Part shown: positions 1 through 6,475 of the stretch, piece after piece | How the letters are laid out: each line of letters opens with the position of its first letter | How positions within the stretch are numbered: position 1 is the first letter of the stretch | The notes under the pieces: model-generated | Databases searched by the model: none | Seen by the model: only the letters and a program-made list of their open reading frames with translations | Told to the model about the DNA's origin: nothing | Made by a program: the position numbers and the translations under genes | DNA from: a bacterium | GTDB lineage: Bacteria; Hydrogenedentota; Hydrogenedentia; Hydrogenedentiales; SLHB01 | Reading direction: 5' to 3' | DNA length: 8,870 nt | NCBI GenBank assembly: GCA_024231375.1 | Contig: JAAEQP010000923.1 | Location: 1-8,870 of the forward strand

Positions 1-516
1 CTTCTTCAGCTTGAAGCCGCCGAGACGGAGGGGTTTGCCGGGGGCCACGGAACTCATCACCGACAAGGCCTGCCGTTTGTCGAATTCCTTCTTGCTGAGA
101 GTGCCGTTCTTCAGTTTCTTCGGCACCTTCTCTTCGACCCGGGCCTTGATGCGGATACGGGCTTTGGCGTCCTTGCTGATGGGCGTGACGAACAGGGTGT
201 ACTTGGCGTTGATGGGTAGCTTGGCTTCTCTGCCGGGAGGGGCCGTGGCTTTGGCGATGGCCACCTTCTTGAAGGTGTCGAATTTCAGGTCGTCGACCGC
301 AGGCTTGATGCGCTCCAGCCCCTTCTCGAACCGCTTCTTCGGTTTCTTGGCCTTCTCTTCGGGCGTGGCATCGGGCGGCAACGGTGGCAGTTCCTGTGTT
401 GCCTGCACGGCAATCATCTCCACCTTGACCGGTTTGGTCAAGGGAAGCTCCTTCGCCTCGGGCCCAGGCCCGGGCGCGGCCACAGCCACGCATATGCAGA
501 CCAGAACAATGCTCAC
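1..516 (-). CDS. Lysine-rich exported protein of the sigma/anti-sigma operon (3' end outside window)
   Basis: Third gene of the ECF operon, open from the GTG at 516-514 to the window edge (172 codons, no stop). The GTG overlaps the anti-sigma TGA (GTGA, 4 nt), which supports this start and translational coupling. The N-terminus is hydrophobic (VLVCICVAVAA, residues 4-14), then Pro/Gly-rich, so it looks like a short signal peptide, although it lacks the usual basic residues. The mature part is rich in Lys, Ala and Pro. After about residue 85 it looks beta-stranded: a YTLFVTP strand, a charged RIRIKARV strand, then APGKPLRLGG near the edge. That order recalls a small beta domain at the end of other exported bacterial proteins, where the GG turn is followed by one last strand, so the stop may be only about 10-20 codons past the edge. 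This is pattern memory, not an assignment. No enzyme motif is seen. A role in or beyond the cell envelope, controlled by the sigma factor, is inferred from context. Confidence 0.72.
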   Translation of the reverse strand, partial: MSIVLVCICVAVAAPGPGPEAKELPLTKPVKVEMIAVQATQELPPLPPDATPEEKAKKPKKRFEKGLERIKPAVDDLKFDTFKKVAIAKATAPPGREAKLPINAKYTLFVTPISKDAKARIRIKARVEEKVPKKLKNGTLSKKEFDKRQALSVMSSVAPGKPLRLGGFKLKK

Positions 517-968
517 TGCATGTCCTTCTCGGGCACAGACACCCAAACCGTGGCCGTGCCATCGTCGCCAGAATACGTGCGCACTTCGGCGTTTTCAATC
601 TCGCTCTCGGCTGCGCGCACGACCGTGTCCGGGTCGCCGGTCCCGTGCCCACTGAACACCAGATACGCCGACACCGCTACAATCAGGGCCGCCGCCGTTA
701 CCGATGCCAGCGCCCACACGCCCCGGTGCTGATGCCTGGGCCGCTCGATACCCTCGCGGATATCGGCCATGAACGTCGGGAACTGGGCGTCCTCGATGGT
801 CCGCGGTTCCGACACGGCATCCATGGCGTCCCGCATCCGGCGGAGATCGTCGAGGTGGGACTGAGCCTCTGGACGCGCCAACGCGGCACGCAATGCCGCG
901 TCGTCCGGTTCCGGCGACTCACCGTCGAACCACCGCTCGACCTGTCGCTGTAGACTGTCATCACTCAT
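513..968 (-). CDS. Membrane-anchored anti-sigma factor (non-zinc type)
   Basis: Predicted 151-residue single-pass membrane protein encoded directly after an ECF sigma gene. Residues 1-80 are a charged, helical cytoplasmic part that would bind the sigma factor; 84-106 (GVWALASV...AYLVF) form one membrane helix; 107-151 would be a short periplasmic tail that could sense a signal. There is no cysteine anywhere, so it is not a zinc-binding HxxxCxxC anti-sigma factor. I chose the ATG at 968-966: a GGAGG (978-982) lies 9 nt upstream, and only 4 nt separate it from the sigma stop. The GTG at 989 would add seven residues and overlap the sigma gene, without a comparable ribosome binding site. Its stop overlaps the start of the next gene. 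Function rests on gene order, size and topology rather than on recognisable residues; a plain membrane protein of unknown role is the alternative. Confidence 0.82.
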   Translation of the reverse strand: MSDDSLQRQVERWFDGESPEPDDAALRAALARPEAQSHLDDLRRMRDAMDAVSEPRTIEDAQFPTFMADIREGIERPRHQHRGVWALASVTAAALIVAVSAYLVFSGHGTGDPDTVVRAAESEIENAEVRTYSGDDGTATVWVSVPEKDMQ

Positions 969-972
969 CGCG

Positions 973-1614
973 CTAACCCTCCGCAACACCCATCTTCACC
1001 AGACGCGCCCGCAATTTCTTGCGCGCATGGTGGAGCCGGCTCATCACCGTGCCGATGCTGCAGTTCATTGTCTCCGCCATCTCTTCGTACGACTGCCCTT
1101 CGAATTCCCGGAGCACAAACGCCGTACGATGCTTGTGCGACAGCCCGTCCACCGCTGTCACGATGGCCTCACCCAATTCACGGGCCTCCAAGGCCTGGTC
1201 CGGTGCGGCCACCCGCGGGGCCGCGTGCTCCGCGCGCAACGCGTCGTCGAAGGGGACGGTCTTCAACCGTCGCTTCTTCAAAAAGTCTTTGCTGTGGTTC
1301 GATGTGATCCGTAGCAACCAAGTCTTGAAACTCGCATCCCCGCGAAACCGCTTCAGTGACCGGTGGGCCTTGATGAATACCTCTTGCGAGAGGTCCCAAG
1401 CCTCTTCCCGGTTATGCACGAAGTGGTACGCGAGTCCGAACACATCGTTCCGGTACTGCCGAACAAGCTCTTCAAATGCAAGATAGTCGCCGCCCTGCGC
1501 CCGTTGAACGAGGACCGCGTCCGATTCCGCCGCCGTGCCGTGGGCCGCGTTCTCAAGTTTTGTGTCTACTTGCGTCGCCTCACACAATTCCGTGCGATCC
1601 AGCGGTACACTCAT
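973..1614 (-). CDS. ECF-family RNA polymerase sigma factor
   Basis: Alternative sigma-70 family factor of 213 residues that directs RNA polymerase to a specific promoter set. Sigma region 2 spans about 35-115: AFEELVRQYRNDVFGLAYHF, then DLSQEVFIKAHRSLKRFRG and the FKTWLLRITSN stretch used in core binding and -10 recognition. A variable linker (about 116-150) follows. Region 4 spans about 155-205: LSHKHRTAFVLREFEGQSYEEMAE plus the IGTVMSRLHHARKKLR helix-turn-helix that reads the -35 element. Regions 1 and 3 are absent, as expected for ECF factors. The ATG at 1614 has GGGAG 9 nt upstream; a TTG at 1638 would add eight residues and is less likely. First gene of an operon with the anti-sigma factor and an exported protein, and probably released from its anti-sigma partner by an envelope signal. 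The ECF subgroup was not determined. Confidence 0.96.
   Translation of the reverse strand: MSVPLDRTELCEATQVDTKLENAAHGTAAESDAVLVQRAQGGDYLAFEELVRQYRNDVFGLAYHFVHNREEAWDLSQEVFIKAHRSLKRFRGDASFKTWLLRITSNHSKDFLKKRRLKTVPFDDALRAEHAAPRVAAPDQALEARELGEAIVTAVDGLSHKHRTAFVLREFEGQSYEEMAETMNCSIGTVMSRLHHARKKLRARLVKMGVAEG
977..982 (-). promoter_or_regulatory. Ribosome binding site deciding the anti-sigma start
   Basis: GGAGGG on the minus strand, inside the last codons of the sigma gene and 8 nt before the ATG at 968. It supports that ATG over the upstream GTG at 989 and suggests coupled translation of sigma and anti-sigma. Confidence 0.7.
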
Positions 1615-1691
1615 CCGGTTTCGCTCCCTATCTGACAAACCAGACGAGTTCTACCCGCGCCTATTCACCCTGTCGATCACGTGCGAGGCCC

Positions 1692-1697
1692 ATTATA
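1692..1697 (-). promoter_or_regulatory. Candidate -10 box for the sigma operon
   Basis: Perfect TATAAT on the minus strand, 78 nt upstream of the sigma ATG. Transcription would start near 1685, giving a leader of about 70 nt. At 17-nt spacing the -35 position reads CAGCAT, a poor match; TTGCAG is closer to consensus but sits 20 nt away. The -10 element is convincing by itself and the -35 is not. I saw no clear ECF-type autoregulatory promoter (AAC motif with a paired -10) here. Confidence 0.45.
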
Positions 1698-1760
1698 GCG
1701 CAAACACACGTAATATGCTGCAATACCGTCTGTTAGACCCCAGGAATAATCCGATTCGCA

Positions 1761-1814
1761 CCCCTTCTTACCCTCTCCCGACGGGAGAGGGCAGGGTGAG
1801 GGGTCTTCGCCCCA
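1761..1814. repeat. GC-rich inverted repeat, dispersed-repeat type, possible terminator
   Basis: A perfect 9-bp inverted repeat with a 3-nt loop: CCCTCTCCC (1771-1779), GAC, GGGAGAGGG (1783-1791). It is flanked by CCCCTTCTTA on the left and CAGGGTGAGGGG on the right, followed by a smaller GGGG-TCTTCG-CCCC repeat (1800-1813). Sequences of the form CCCTCACCC...CCCTCTCCC...GGGAGAGGG are widespread intergenic repeats in many GC-rich bacteria, and their shadow translation contains the familiar HPALSRRER peptide, which is present here. It begins 22 nt past the stop of the minus-strand hydrolase gene, so it may end that transcript or block 3' decay. There is no T-run, so a classical intrinsic terminator is not supported. 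Confidence 0.6.
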
Positions 1815-1835
1815 TCCCATAGATGGCCACCAAAC

Positions 1836-3977
1836 CTACCGACATCGAAAGACGGCCGTGTCCCCCCTGTCCATCTCCACCTGCCACGCCGACGCGTCCC
1901 GCGCCACCGGCTGCCCGGCAAACGGTACCAGCCGCTCAACGGTCCGGCTATGCCTTGGCCAACCCAACGCGTGCGTCCCCTTCGATTCCGCATGCACCAC
2001 CAGGTAATCGCCCACCACACCCGTCATCCCCGGTGTGTCGCGATACAGGTGTACTCCGGCTCCCTCCGCCATCCAACGAAGCATGCCGACGCGCAGTCTG
2101 GGCACACCAGCGTAGACGCTCAGACCATTCCCCACGCGCTTCGCCGCAATAGAAACATCCTTCGTATCCGAATACACACCAATGGGTTGCGCATCCGAAT
2201 CGGTCACCACAAACCGCGGTGTCCACGCGACCTTGCCAAGGTCGATTGTCTCACCTGTTATGATACTGTCCACGTTGGGCGACCCTGCCCCAAACTCCGG
2301 TTCGACCGCCATCCCGCACGCCGCTACGATGCGCGCCGCGTCTGCACCATCGGGACCCCAGATGTCCGGCGCATACGTCCACACCACCGTGCCGCCCCGT
2401 TCCAGCACACGTTCAATGCCCTCACGCTCGTCCTTCGTCACACGGTAGGGATTCGCCAGGATGAGCAGACGCACCGAGTCCGGCAGCCGCTCCACGTCGC
2501 TCTGCAGATAGTAGCCCACGGGCGCGCCCATGCGGTCCACCTCGGCCCGCCATCGGGCGACGGATTCGATAAGGTACGGGTGCGTCCGCGCACGAAGCGC
2601 ATGCACCGAGGCCTCATCCACGACGAACGCTACCTGGGGTTCAAACACCGGCGCATCGCGCAACTCCGCCGCCATCCGTCGAAGCATGGCCGTCGAATCC
2701 CACAACTCGGGATCGCGCCAACGGCCGTCTGACAACAAGTCGAAGTACCACATGCCGCACCGGTGCGTGAGGAAAGTACCGTAGTTCCGCCGGTTGATGG
2801 CCAAGGTCTGGTCAAGATCTCGCGTGCGGTCCTTCCATCCGGGCGCGACCGCGTTGGGTCCCGGCTCCATAGCGGCATGGGTGTAGGTGTCTTCTTCAAG
2901 CACCGCGAGCTTGCCGTGAAGCGGAATCGAATCCACCGGCAGGTGCAGATGCCCCGGCTGGCCAAGCTTCCGCTCGAAATACGAATAGGGCGCGTGGATC
3001 AGGTCGATGTCATCGCACTCCAACACCCGTGCGAACGCAAGATGGCCCGAATGCGCCAGCGCCCGCGGTCCATTGTGGTTCAACTCGAGCGTGTACCCGT
3101 AGAACACACCCGCCAACGACCGTCCCCGCGTAGCCTTCTTGATCGTCTTGGCCAACAGGGCGATCACGTCCGCGATGAGGTCGCTCTGGTAGCGCTGCAT
3201 ATCCATCGCGGCACAGTGGCGGACCGGGTCACGGAAAGGCCCCCAGGACGCCGCGTCGCGTTGTTCCGGCGACGGGAACTGCGCCGTCTCAATCGTCACC
3301 TCCGGGTCGCCCCACGCCTTCTGAAGCGCGCCGTCGATCCGGTACCGCTTCTTCAACCACGCCCGGAACCCGCGCAGATTCGCCTTGCTGTAGTCCATGA
3401 AGTCGTTCGTGTGCCGGTAGAACCACTCCCCCGTCTGCATATTGGCCACGCACGCCCCCGCGAACCGATCCCCGTGGGGGCCGTTCGCAATGGACCGGAT
3501 CCGTTCCCGCAGCAGCCGCTGCGTATCGTCCAGCCACACGTCGCTGGCAGGCGATACCCAGTCCATGGGTTCGCCGTTTGCCCGCACGATGCACGCCTCG
3601 GGATGCACCTCGCGCCAAGCCCGGTCGCGGCCCACCCAGATGCGCACGTAGAAGTAGCCCTCGGGATGGACGGAACAAAACGTGTCCACCACCTGTTGCG
3701 CGGAAGAGGCGCCAGCTTTGTCTTCAAGGGGCACATTGAACGAGAAGAACGGAATACCGGCATCGGCGGCCAGCTTCAACTCTTCGATCAGCACCTCGTC
3801 GCGCCCGAACTGGTTGTTCATGGCGAACACGATGGGAGAGAACACCTGCCGACCCACATGGATCGCGGGCGCGCCCTTCTCGCCGGACACAACCCGGCAC
3901 TTCGGACACTCCAGGGCGCTGACACCGGCCGAAGCCAGCAGCATCGCTGCCAATAGCAGGATAGCCGTCATTCGCAT
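1836..3977 (-). CDS. Secreted GH42-like glycoside hydrolase
   Basis: Predicted exported glycoside hydrolase of 713 residues, related to the GH42 beta-galactosidase clan. Residues 1-21 are a signal peptide (MRMTAILLLAAMLLASAGVS), with a CPKC pair just after it (Cys24, Cys27). A TIM-barrel catalytic domain covers about 45-425, including the GH42-typical segment FRAWLKKRYRIDGALQKAWG (204-223). The likely acid/base is Glu184 in NMQTGEWF; the likely nucleophile is Glu361 or Glu362 in LEEDTYTH. A flavodoxin-like, GH42-trimerisation-type domain follows (about 445-640; AFVVDEASV, LLILANPYRVTKDE, ERGGTVVWTY), then a short beta-rich C-terminus. The length suits GH42. The ORF stays open upstream to 4241, but those 88 codons lie before the signal peptide and run into the divergent kinase gene, so I start at the ATG at 3977 (a second ATG lies at 3971). 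Substrate unknown; a plant or algal galactoside or similar is only a guess. Confidence 0.86.
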   Translation of the reverse strand: MRMTAILLLAAMLLASAGVSALECPKCRVVSGEKGAPAIHVGRQVFSPIVFAMNNQFGRDEVLIEELKLAADAGIPFFSFNVPLEDKAGASSAQQVVDTFCSVHPEGYFYVRIWVGRDRAWREVHPEACIVRANGEPMDWVSPASDVWLDDTQRLLRERIRSIANGPHGDRFAGACVANMQTGEWFYRHTNDFMDYSKANLRGFRAWLKKRYRIDGALQKAWGDPEVTIETAQFPSPEQRDAASWGPFRDPVRHCAAMDMQRYQSDLIADVIALLAKTIKKATRGRSLAGVFYGYTLELNHNGPRALAHSGHLAFARVLECDDIDLIHAPYSYFERKLGQPGHLHLPVDSIPLHGKLAVLEEDTYTHAAMEPGPNAVAPGWKDRTRDLDQTLAINRRNYGTFLTHRCGMWYFDLLSDGRWRDPELWDSTAMLRRMAAELRDAPVFEPQVAFVVDEASVHALRARTHPYLIESVARWRAEVDRMGAPVGYYLQSDVERLPDSVRLLILANPYRVTKDEREGIERVLERGGTVVWTYAPDIWGPDGADAARIVAACGMAVEPEFGAGSPNVDSIITGETIDLGKVAWTPRFVVTDSDAQPIGVYSDTKDVSIAAKRVGNGLSVYAGVPRLRVGMLRWMAEGAGVHLYRDTPGMTGVVGDYLVVHAESKGTHALGWPRHSRTVERLVPFAGQPVARDASAWQVEMDRGDTAVFRCR

Positions 3978-4038
3978 GGTTTTCGTGGTACACTCCCGTG
4001 ATGATGGTGCGATCCCAGCCCAGTCGTGCGCTACGGGG

Positions 4039-4068
4039 ATGATACCCATGCGCCACCGCGAGTGACAA
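4039..4068 (-). promoter_or_regulatory. Sigma-70-type promoter for the glycoside hydrolase
   Basis: On the minus strand a -35 box TTGTCA (4068-4063, 5/6 to consensus) and a -10 box TATCAT (4044-4039, 5/6) are separated by 18 nt. Transcription would begin near 4032, giving a leader of about 55 nt before the ATG at 3977. It lies in the 118-nt region between the divergent hydrolase and kinase genes, so regulation at this site could affect both. Confidence 0.55.
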
Positions 4069-4095
4069 CTAGAGGACGGAGGCCCGGGAATACCG

Positions 4096-5163
4096 ATGAG
4101 TGAGACCGCCCACGGACAGGAGAAAGTCAAGAAGAAGGAGTACCGGATCCGGTTCGACGAGTCCGGCCAGATCCTCGGGGGCAGCTTGCATGCCTCCTTG
4201 GGCGAACAACTGGGCATCGTGCTAGACGGCTGCGTCGACAAGACGGTCTTCGATTATCTACCGAAGCTTGCCGTTCTCGACCCTGATCTGGGGGGCCGCG
4301 TCGATCGTCGTGTGCGACGGCTCTTGGACGATCGTCGCGAATTCTCGATCTACGGCGATTTCGAGGCGAGCGGCAAGACGTTCCATCTCCACATCAGCGG
4401 CCGCGCCATCAGGAACTACGACGGAACCCTCGTGTTCACGCTGCTGTTCCTCGACGACACCGAGCATACCCAACTTCGCCGCCAATACGAATACATGTTC
4501 CGGCTCGCCAACCACGAGTTGAAAAGCCCCCTCGCGTGCATCCTGGGCGCGGCCGACTTCGCCGAGGAACACCTGGCCGCGGGCAACATCGACGGCATCA
4601 AGACCTGCCTCAAAATGCTCCATCGCAACACCGAAGTCATGGAAGACCTCATCACCCGTTACCTCACCCTGTCACGCATCGAGAGTGGTCACCTCATGGT
4701 CTCGCCTGCCGACATCACATTCTCGGCCGATGTGCTCAGCCCCATCATTCGCGAACTTCAGCCCACCCTCCTCGCCAAACGGATGGACGTATCACTGGAG
4801 GGCGTTCAGGAAAAGCGCGAACCTGTCATTCACGCTGACCCGGAGGCCCTGACAATCGTCCTGCGCAACCTCCTGTCCAACGCCGTGAAGTACGGCGAAC
4901 CGGGCAGCACGGTCCGCGTCGAATTCCGTCTATCGGACGACGGCGCCGCCATCGCGGTGGCGAACAAAGGGGCGGGGATCCCCGAAGCCCACTTGAAGCG
5001 CCTCTTCAACAAGTTTGTTCGCCTCGAAGCCACCCAGGGAACGAAAGGCGCGGGACTCGGGCTCTACAATGCACGGAAGGTCGTGGAGTTGTGGGGAGGA
5101 GAGATTACCGTGCAGTCGGAAGAAGACCGGATTCGGTTCGAGTTCACCATCCCTCAGGAGTAG
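4096..5163 (+). CDS. Soluble sensor histidine kinase (PAS-like, HisKA, HATPase_c)
   Basis: Signal-transducing histidine kinase of 355 residues with no membrane segment, hence probably cytosolic. Residues about 15-125 look like a PAS-type sensor domain, ending in a TLLFLDDTEHTQLRRQYE linker. The HisKA dimerisation helix carries the phospho-acceptor His140 in LANHELKSPLACILGAADF. The HATPase domain has an N box NLLSNAVKYG (258-267), a G1 box VANKGAGIPE (288-297), an F box LFNKFVRL, and a G2 box GTKGAGLGLYNARKVVELWGG. The G1 box has Asn290 where Asp is usual; this occurs in other kinases, so activity is not excluded. The ATG is preceded by GGAGG 13 nt upstream, which is rather far, but an in-frame TAG upstream rules out an earlier start. 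No response regulator is adjacent, so the partner is encoded elsewhere. It diverges from the hydrolase gene and converges with the prenyl synthase gene. Confidence 0.95.
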   Translation: MSETAHGQEKVKKKEYRIRFDESGQILGGSLHASLGEQLGIVLDGCVDKTVFDYLPKLAVLDPDLGGRVDRRVRRLLDDRREFSIYGDFEASGKTFHLHISGRAIRNYDGTLVFTLLFLDDTEHTQLRRQYEYMFRLANHELKSPLACILGAADFAEEHLAAGNIDGIKTCLKMLHRNTEVMEDLITRYLTLSRIESGHLMVSPADITFSADVLSPIIRELQPTLLAKRMDVSLEGVQEKREPVIHADPEALTIVLRNLLSNAVKYGEPGSTVRVEFRLSDDGAAIAVANKGAGIPEAHLKRLFNKFVRLEATQGTKGAGLGLYNARKVVELWGGEITVQSEEDRIRFEFTIPQE

Positions 5164-5169
5164 TCTGCG

Positions 5170-6147
5170 TCACGATCCCCGCGTCAGTACGAATTCCGTC
5201 AACCCGCACATGGCATCCCGGAACGGGCTGTCCGACAGCGCCCTCAGGTGTCCCTGCGCTTCCACAACGTACTCCCGGGCCCGGTCCGCGGCGTGCTGGC
5301 GTGCGCCCGTTTTCTCGAGCATCGAGGCGACCCACGTCCGGTCCTCGGCCGTCAACTCCGCGTCCCGAAGCGACGCCAGCCGGGCCGTGCCCGCGTCGTC
5401 AAGCCCGTCGCGCAGATAGAGGAGCGGCAGGGTCTTCTTGCCCGCGGCCAAATCGCCACACGCCGGTTTGCCCAATACCTCTTCAACCTGACAGAGGTCC
5501 AGAAGGTCGTCGATGATCTGGAAACCAACGCCAAGAGACAGGCCGAAGTCCCACAAGCTGTCCAGATGCTCCCGGTCGATCAGATGACACGGCGACCCGC
5601 ACGCCACCGCGAACAGGCTGGCTGTCTTCGCGCGGGCCAACTCGATGCAGCCATCTTCGGTGAAATGGCCGGGGCCACGCCCGAAATCCGTCAACTCCCC
5701 TTCGGCCATCTGACGAATGCACTGCACCCCGTCGCGGATCATGTCGCACGACCCGTACTCGGCCATCAACGCTATGCCACGCGCCACCAGATAGTCGCCG
5801 CCCAACACCGCCGCGTGGTCGGTCCACATGGCGTTCAAGGACTCCATACCCCGGCGCAGGCTGGCCCCGTCAATCACGTCGTCGTGTGCAAGCGCGGCCA
5901 CATGGAACACTTCCATCGACGCCGCCAGCTTCACGAACCGACCCAGGTCCGGCGCGCCCAAGGCGCCCGCGGACAGTAAACACAGCGCCGGACGAAGCAG
6001 TTTTCCACCCACCGGTGGCGGACCGGCCGGCTGTTCCTGGACAATCCCCAGAACCTCCGCCCAGAGCGCGCTCACCTCGCCGCGAACCTGGTCCAATTCG
6101 ACCGCGACCGGGCGGTAAAGCTCTTTCAATCCTAGTGTTGAGGGCAT
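5170..6147 (-). CDS. Polyprenyl diphosphate synthase, probably long-chain
   Basis: Trans-isoprenyl diphosphate synthase that condenses isopentenyl diphosphate units onto an allylic primer; 325 residues from the ATG at 6147. Visible motifs: GKLLRP (48-53), first Asp-rich motif DDVID (89-93) with LRRG after it, GDYL (117-120), AEGEL (148-152), AKTASLF (173-179), second Asp-rich motif IDDLLD (212-217), and GDLAAGKKTLPLLY (231-244). Small residues (Ala85, Ala86) at positions -4 and -5 before DDVID suit medium or long products, as in IspB-type enzymes feeding quinone side chains, rather than farnesyl diphosphate; this is inference. An ATG at 6189 would add 14 residues; neither start has a good Shine-Dalgarno sequence. 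The minus strand reads TAGAAT at 6161-6156, a possible -10 that would give an almost leaderless mRNA from the chosen ATG. The stop lies 6 nt from the kinase stop, leaving no room for a terminator. Confidence 0.93.
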   Translation of the reverse strand: MPSTLGLKELYRPVAVELDQVRGEVSALWAEVLGIVQEQPAGPPPVGGKLLRPALCLLSAGALGAPDLGRFVKLAASMEVFHVAALAHDDVIDGASLRRGMESLNAMWTDHAAVLGGDYLVARGIALMAEYGSCDMIRDGVQCIRQMAEGELTDFGRGPGHFTEDGCIELARAKTASLFAVACGSPCHLIDREHLDSLWDFGLSLGVGFQIIDDLLDLCQVEEVLGKPACGDLAAGKKTLPLLYLRDGLDDAGTARLASLRDAELTAEDRTWVASMLEKTGARQHAADRAREYVVEAQGHLRALSDSPFRDAMCGLTEFVLTRGS

Positions 6148-6313
6148 AGTGAGTGATTCTATCACAGCGCCAACTCTCCATGCGAACATGCCGCCGCATT
6201 CGTTCGATCAGGACGCCAAACACAAACCTAGAAGTCAACGCGGTGCATCGCGCGTTTAGTCCCCGCGGGGCAACCACATAGCCGCCCAAGCCTTCCCCTG
6301 GAATCTCCCCCAT

Positions 6314-6353
6314 CCCCGCGATACAATGCGGGTTGTGTATGCGCCTCGCGGGG
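6314..6353. repeat. Imperfect inverted repeat (extended hairpin)
   Basis: CCCCGCGA (6314-6321) pairs perfectly with TCGCGGGG (6346-6353). Inside, TACAA (6322-6326) faces TTGTGTA (6333-6339), adding about five pairs with a 2-nt bulge, around a TGCGGG loop; GCGCC is left as an internal loop on the 3' side. A separate 10-bp palindrome CCCCGCGGGG lies at 6261-6270. Both sit in the 388-nt gene-free region between the divergent prenyl synthase and oxidoreductase genes. They could be dispersed-repeat units or leader structure. No T-run follows on either strand, so they are unlikely to be intrinsic terminators. Confidence 0.55.
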
Positions 6354-6381
6354 GAACACGTCGTTTCCGCCCACGGAGCCC

Positions 6382-6411
6382 AACCTCAGGAGATTCGGTT
6401 GTGTTACGCGT
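6382..6411 (+). repeat. 30-nt direct repeat, copy 1, with duplicated start site
   Basis: Identical in 29 of 30 positions to 6517-6546; the only difference is A at 6388 versus G at 6523. The two copies begin exactly 135 nt apart. This copy contains AGGAG and a GTG at 6401, followed by an 11-codon ORF (MLRVSEMGHPA) that stops at TAA 6434-6436. The first four residues match those of the oxidoreductase. It may be a leader ORF, a remnant of a duplicated gene start, or part of an inserted element. Confidence 0.8.
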
Positions 6412-6426
6412 GAGCGAAATGGGGCA

Positions 6427-6442
6427 CCCCGCGTAAGCGGGG
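6427..6442 (+). repeat. GC-rich hairpin enclosing the stop of the 11-codon ORF
   Basis: CCCCGC (6427-6432), loop GTAA (6433-6436), GCGGGG (6437-6442): a perfect 6-bp stem with a GNRA-type tetraloop. The loop holds the TAA stop of the 11-codon ORF. An upstream GGGG (6421-6424) could compete for the same CCCC. Confidence 0.5.
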
Positions 6443-6475
6443 ACCTGAACCAAGCGAGCGACGCAGGAGCGAGAC

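Noticed and set aside
11..655. Plus-strand ORF of 214 codons
   Set aside because: Antisense to the exported-protein and anti-sigma genes; its sequence shows no domain, and the minus-strand frames have coupled starts, a Shine-Dalgarno site and operon logic.
1615..1638. TTG start adding eight residues to the sigma factor
   Set aside because: The ATG at 1614 has a well-spaced GGGAG and ECF N-termini do not require the extension.
2763..3956. Plus-strand ORF of 397 codons opposite the glycoside hydrolase
   Set aside because: Arg/His/Pro-rich shadow translation typical of antisense frames in GC-rich DNA; the minus-strand frame carries a signal peptide and GH42 features.
3986..3994. Extended -10 (TGGTACACT) as a promoter for the kinase
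   Set aside because: Only 4/6 in the -10 box, the -35 position reads CGTCAT, and the site overlaps the hydrolase start region; too weak to list as a feature.
3978..4241. 88-codon N-terminal extension of the hydrolase
   Set aside because: It precedes a clear signal peptide, covers the predicted promoter and overlaps the start of the divergent kinase gene.
5248..5979. Plus-strand ORF of 243 codons opposite the prenyl synthase
   Set aside because: Antisense shadow; the minus-strand frame has both Asp-rich motifs of the family.
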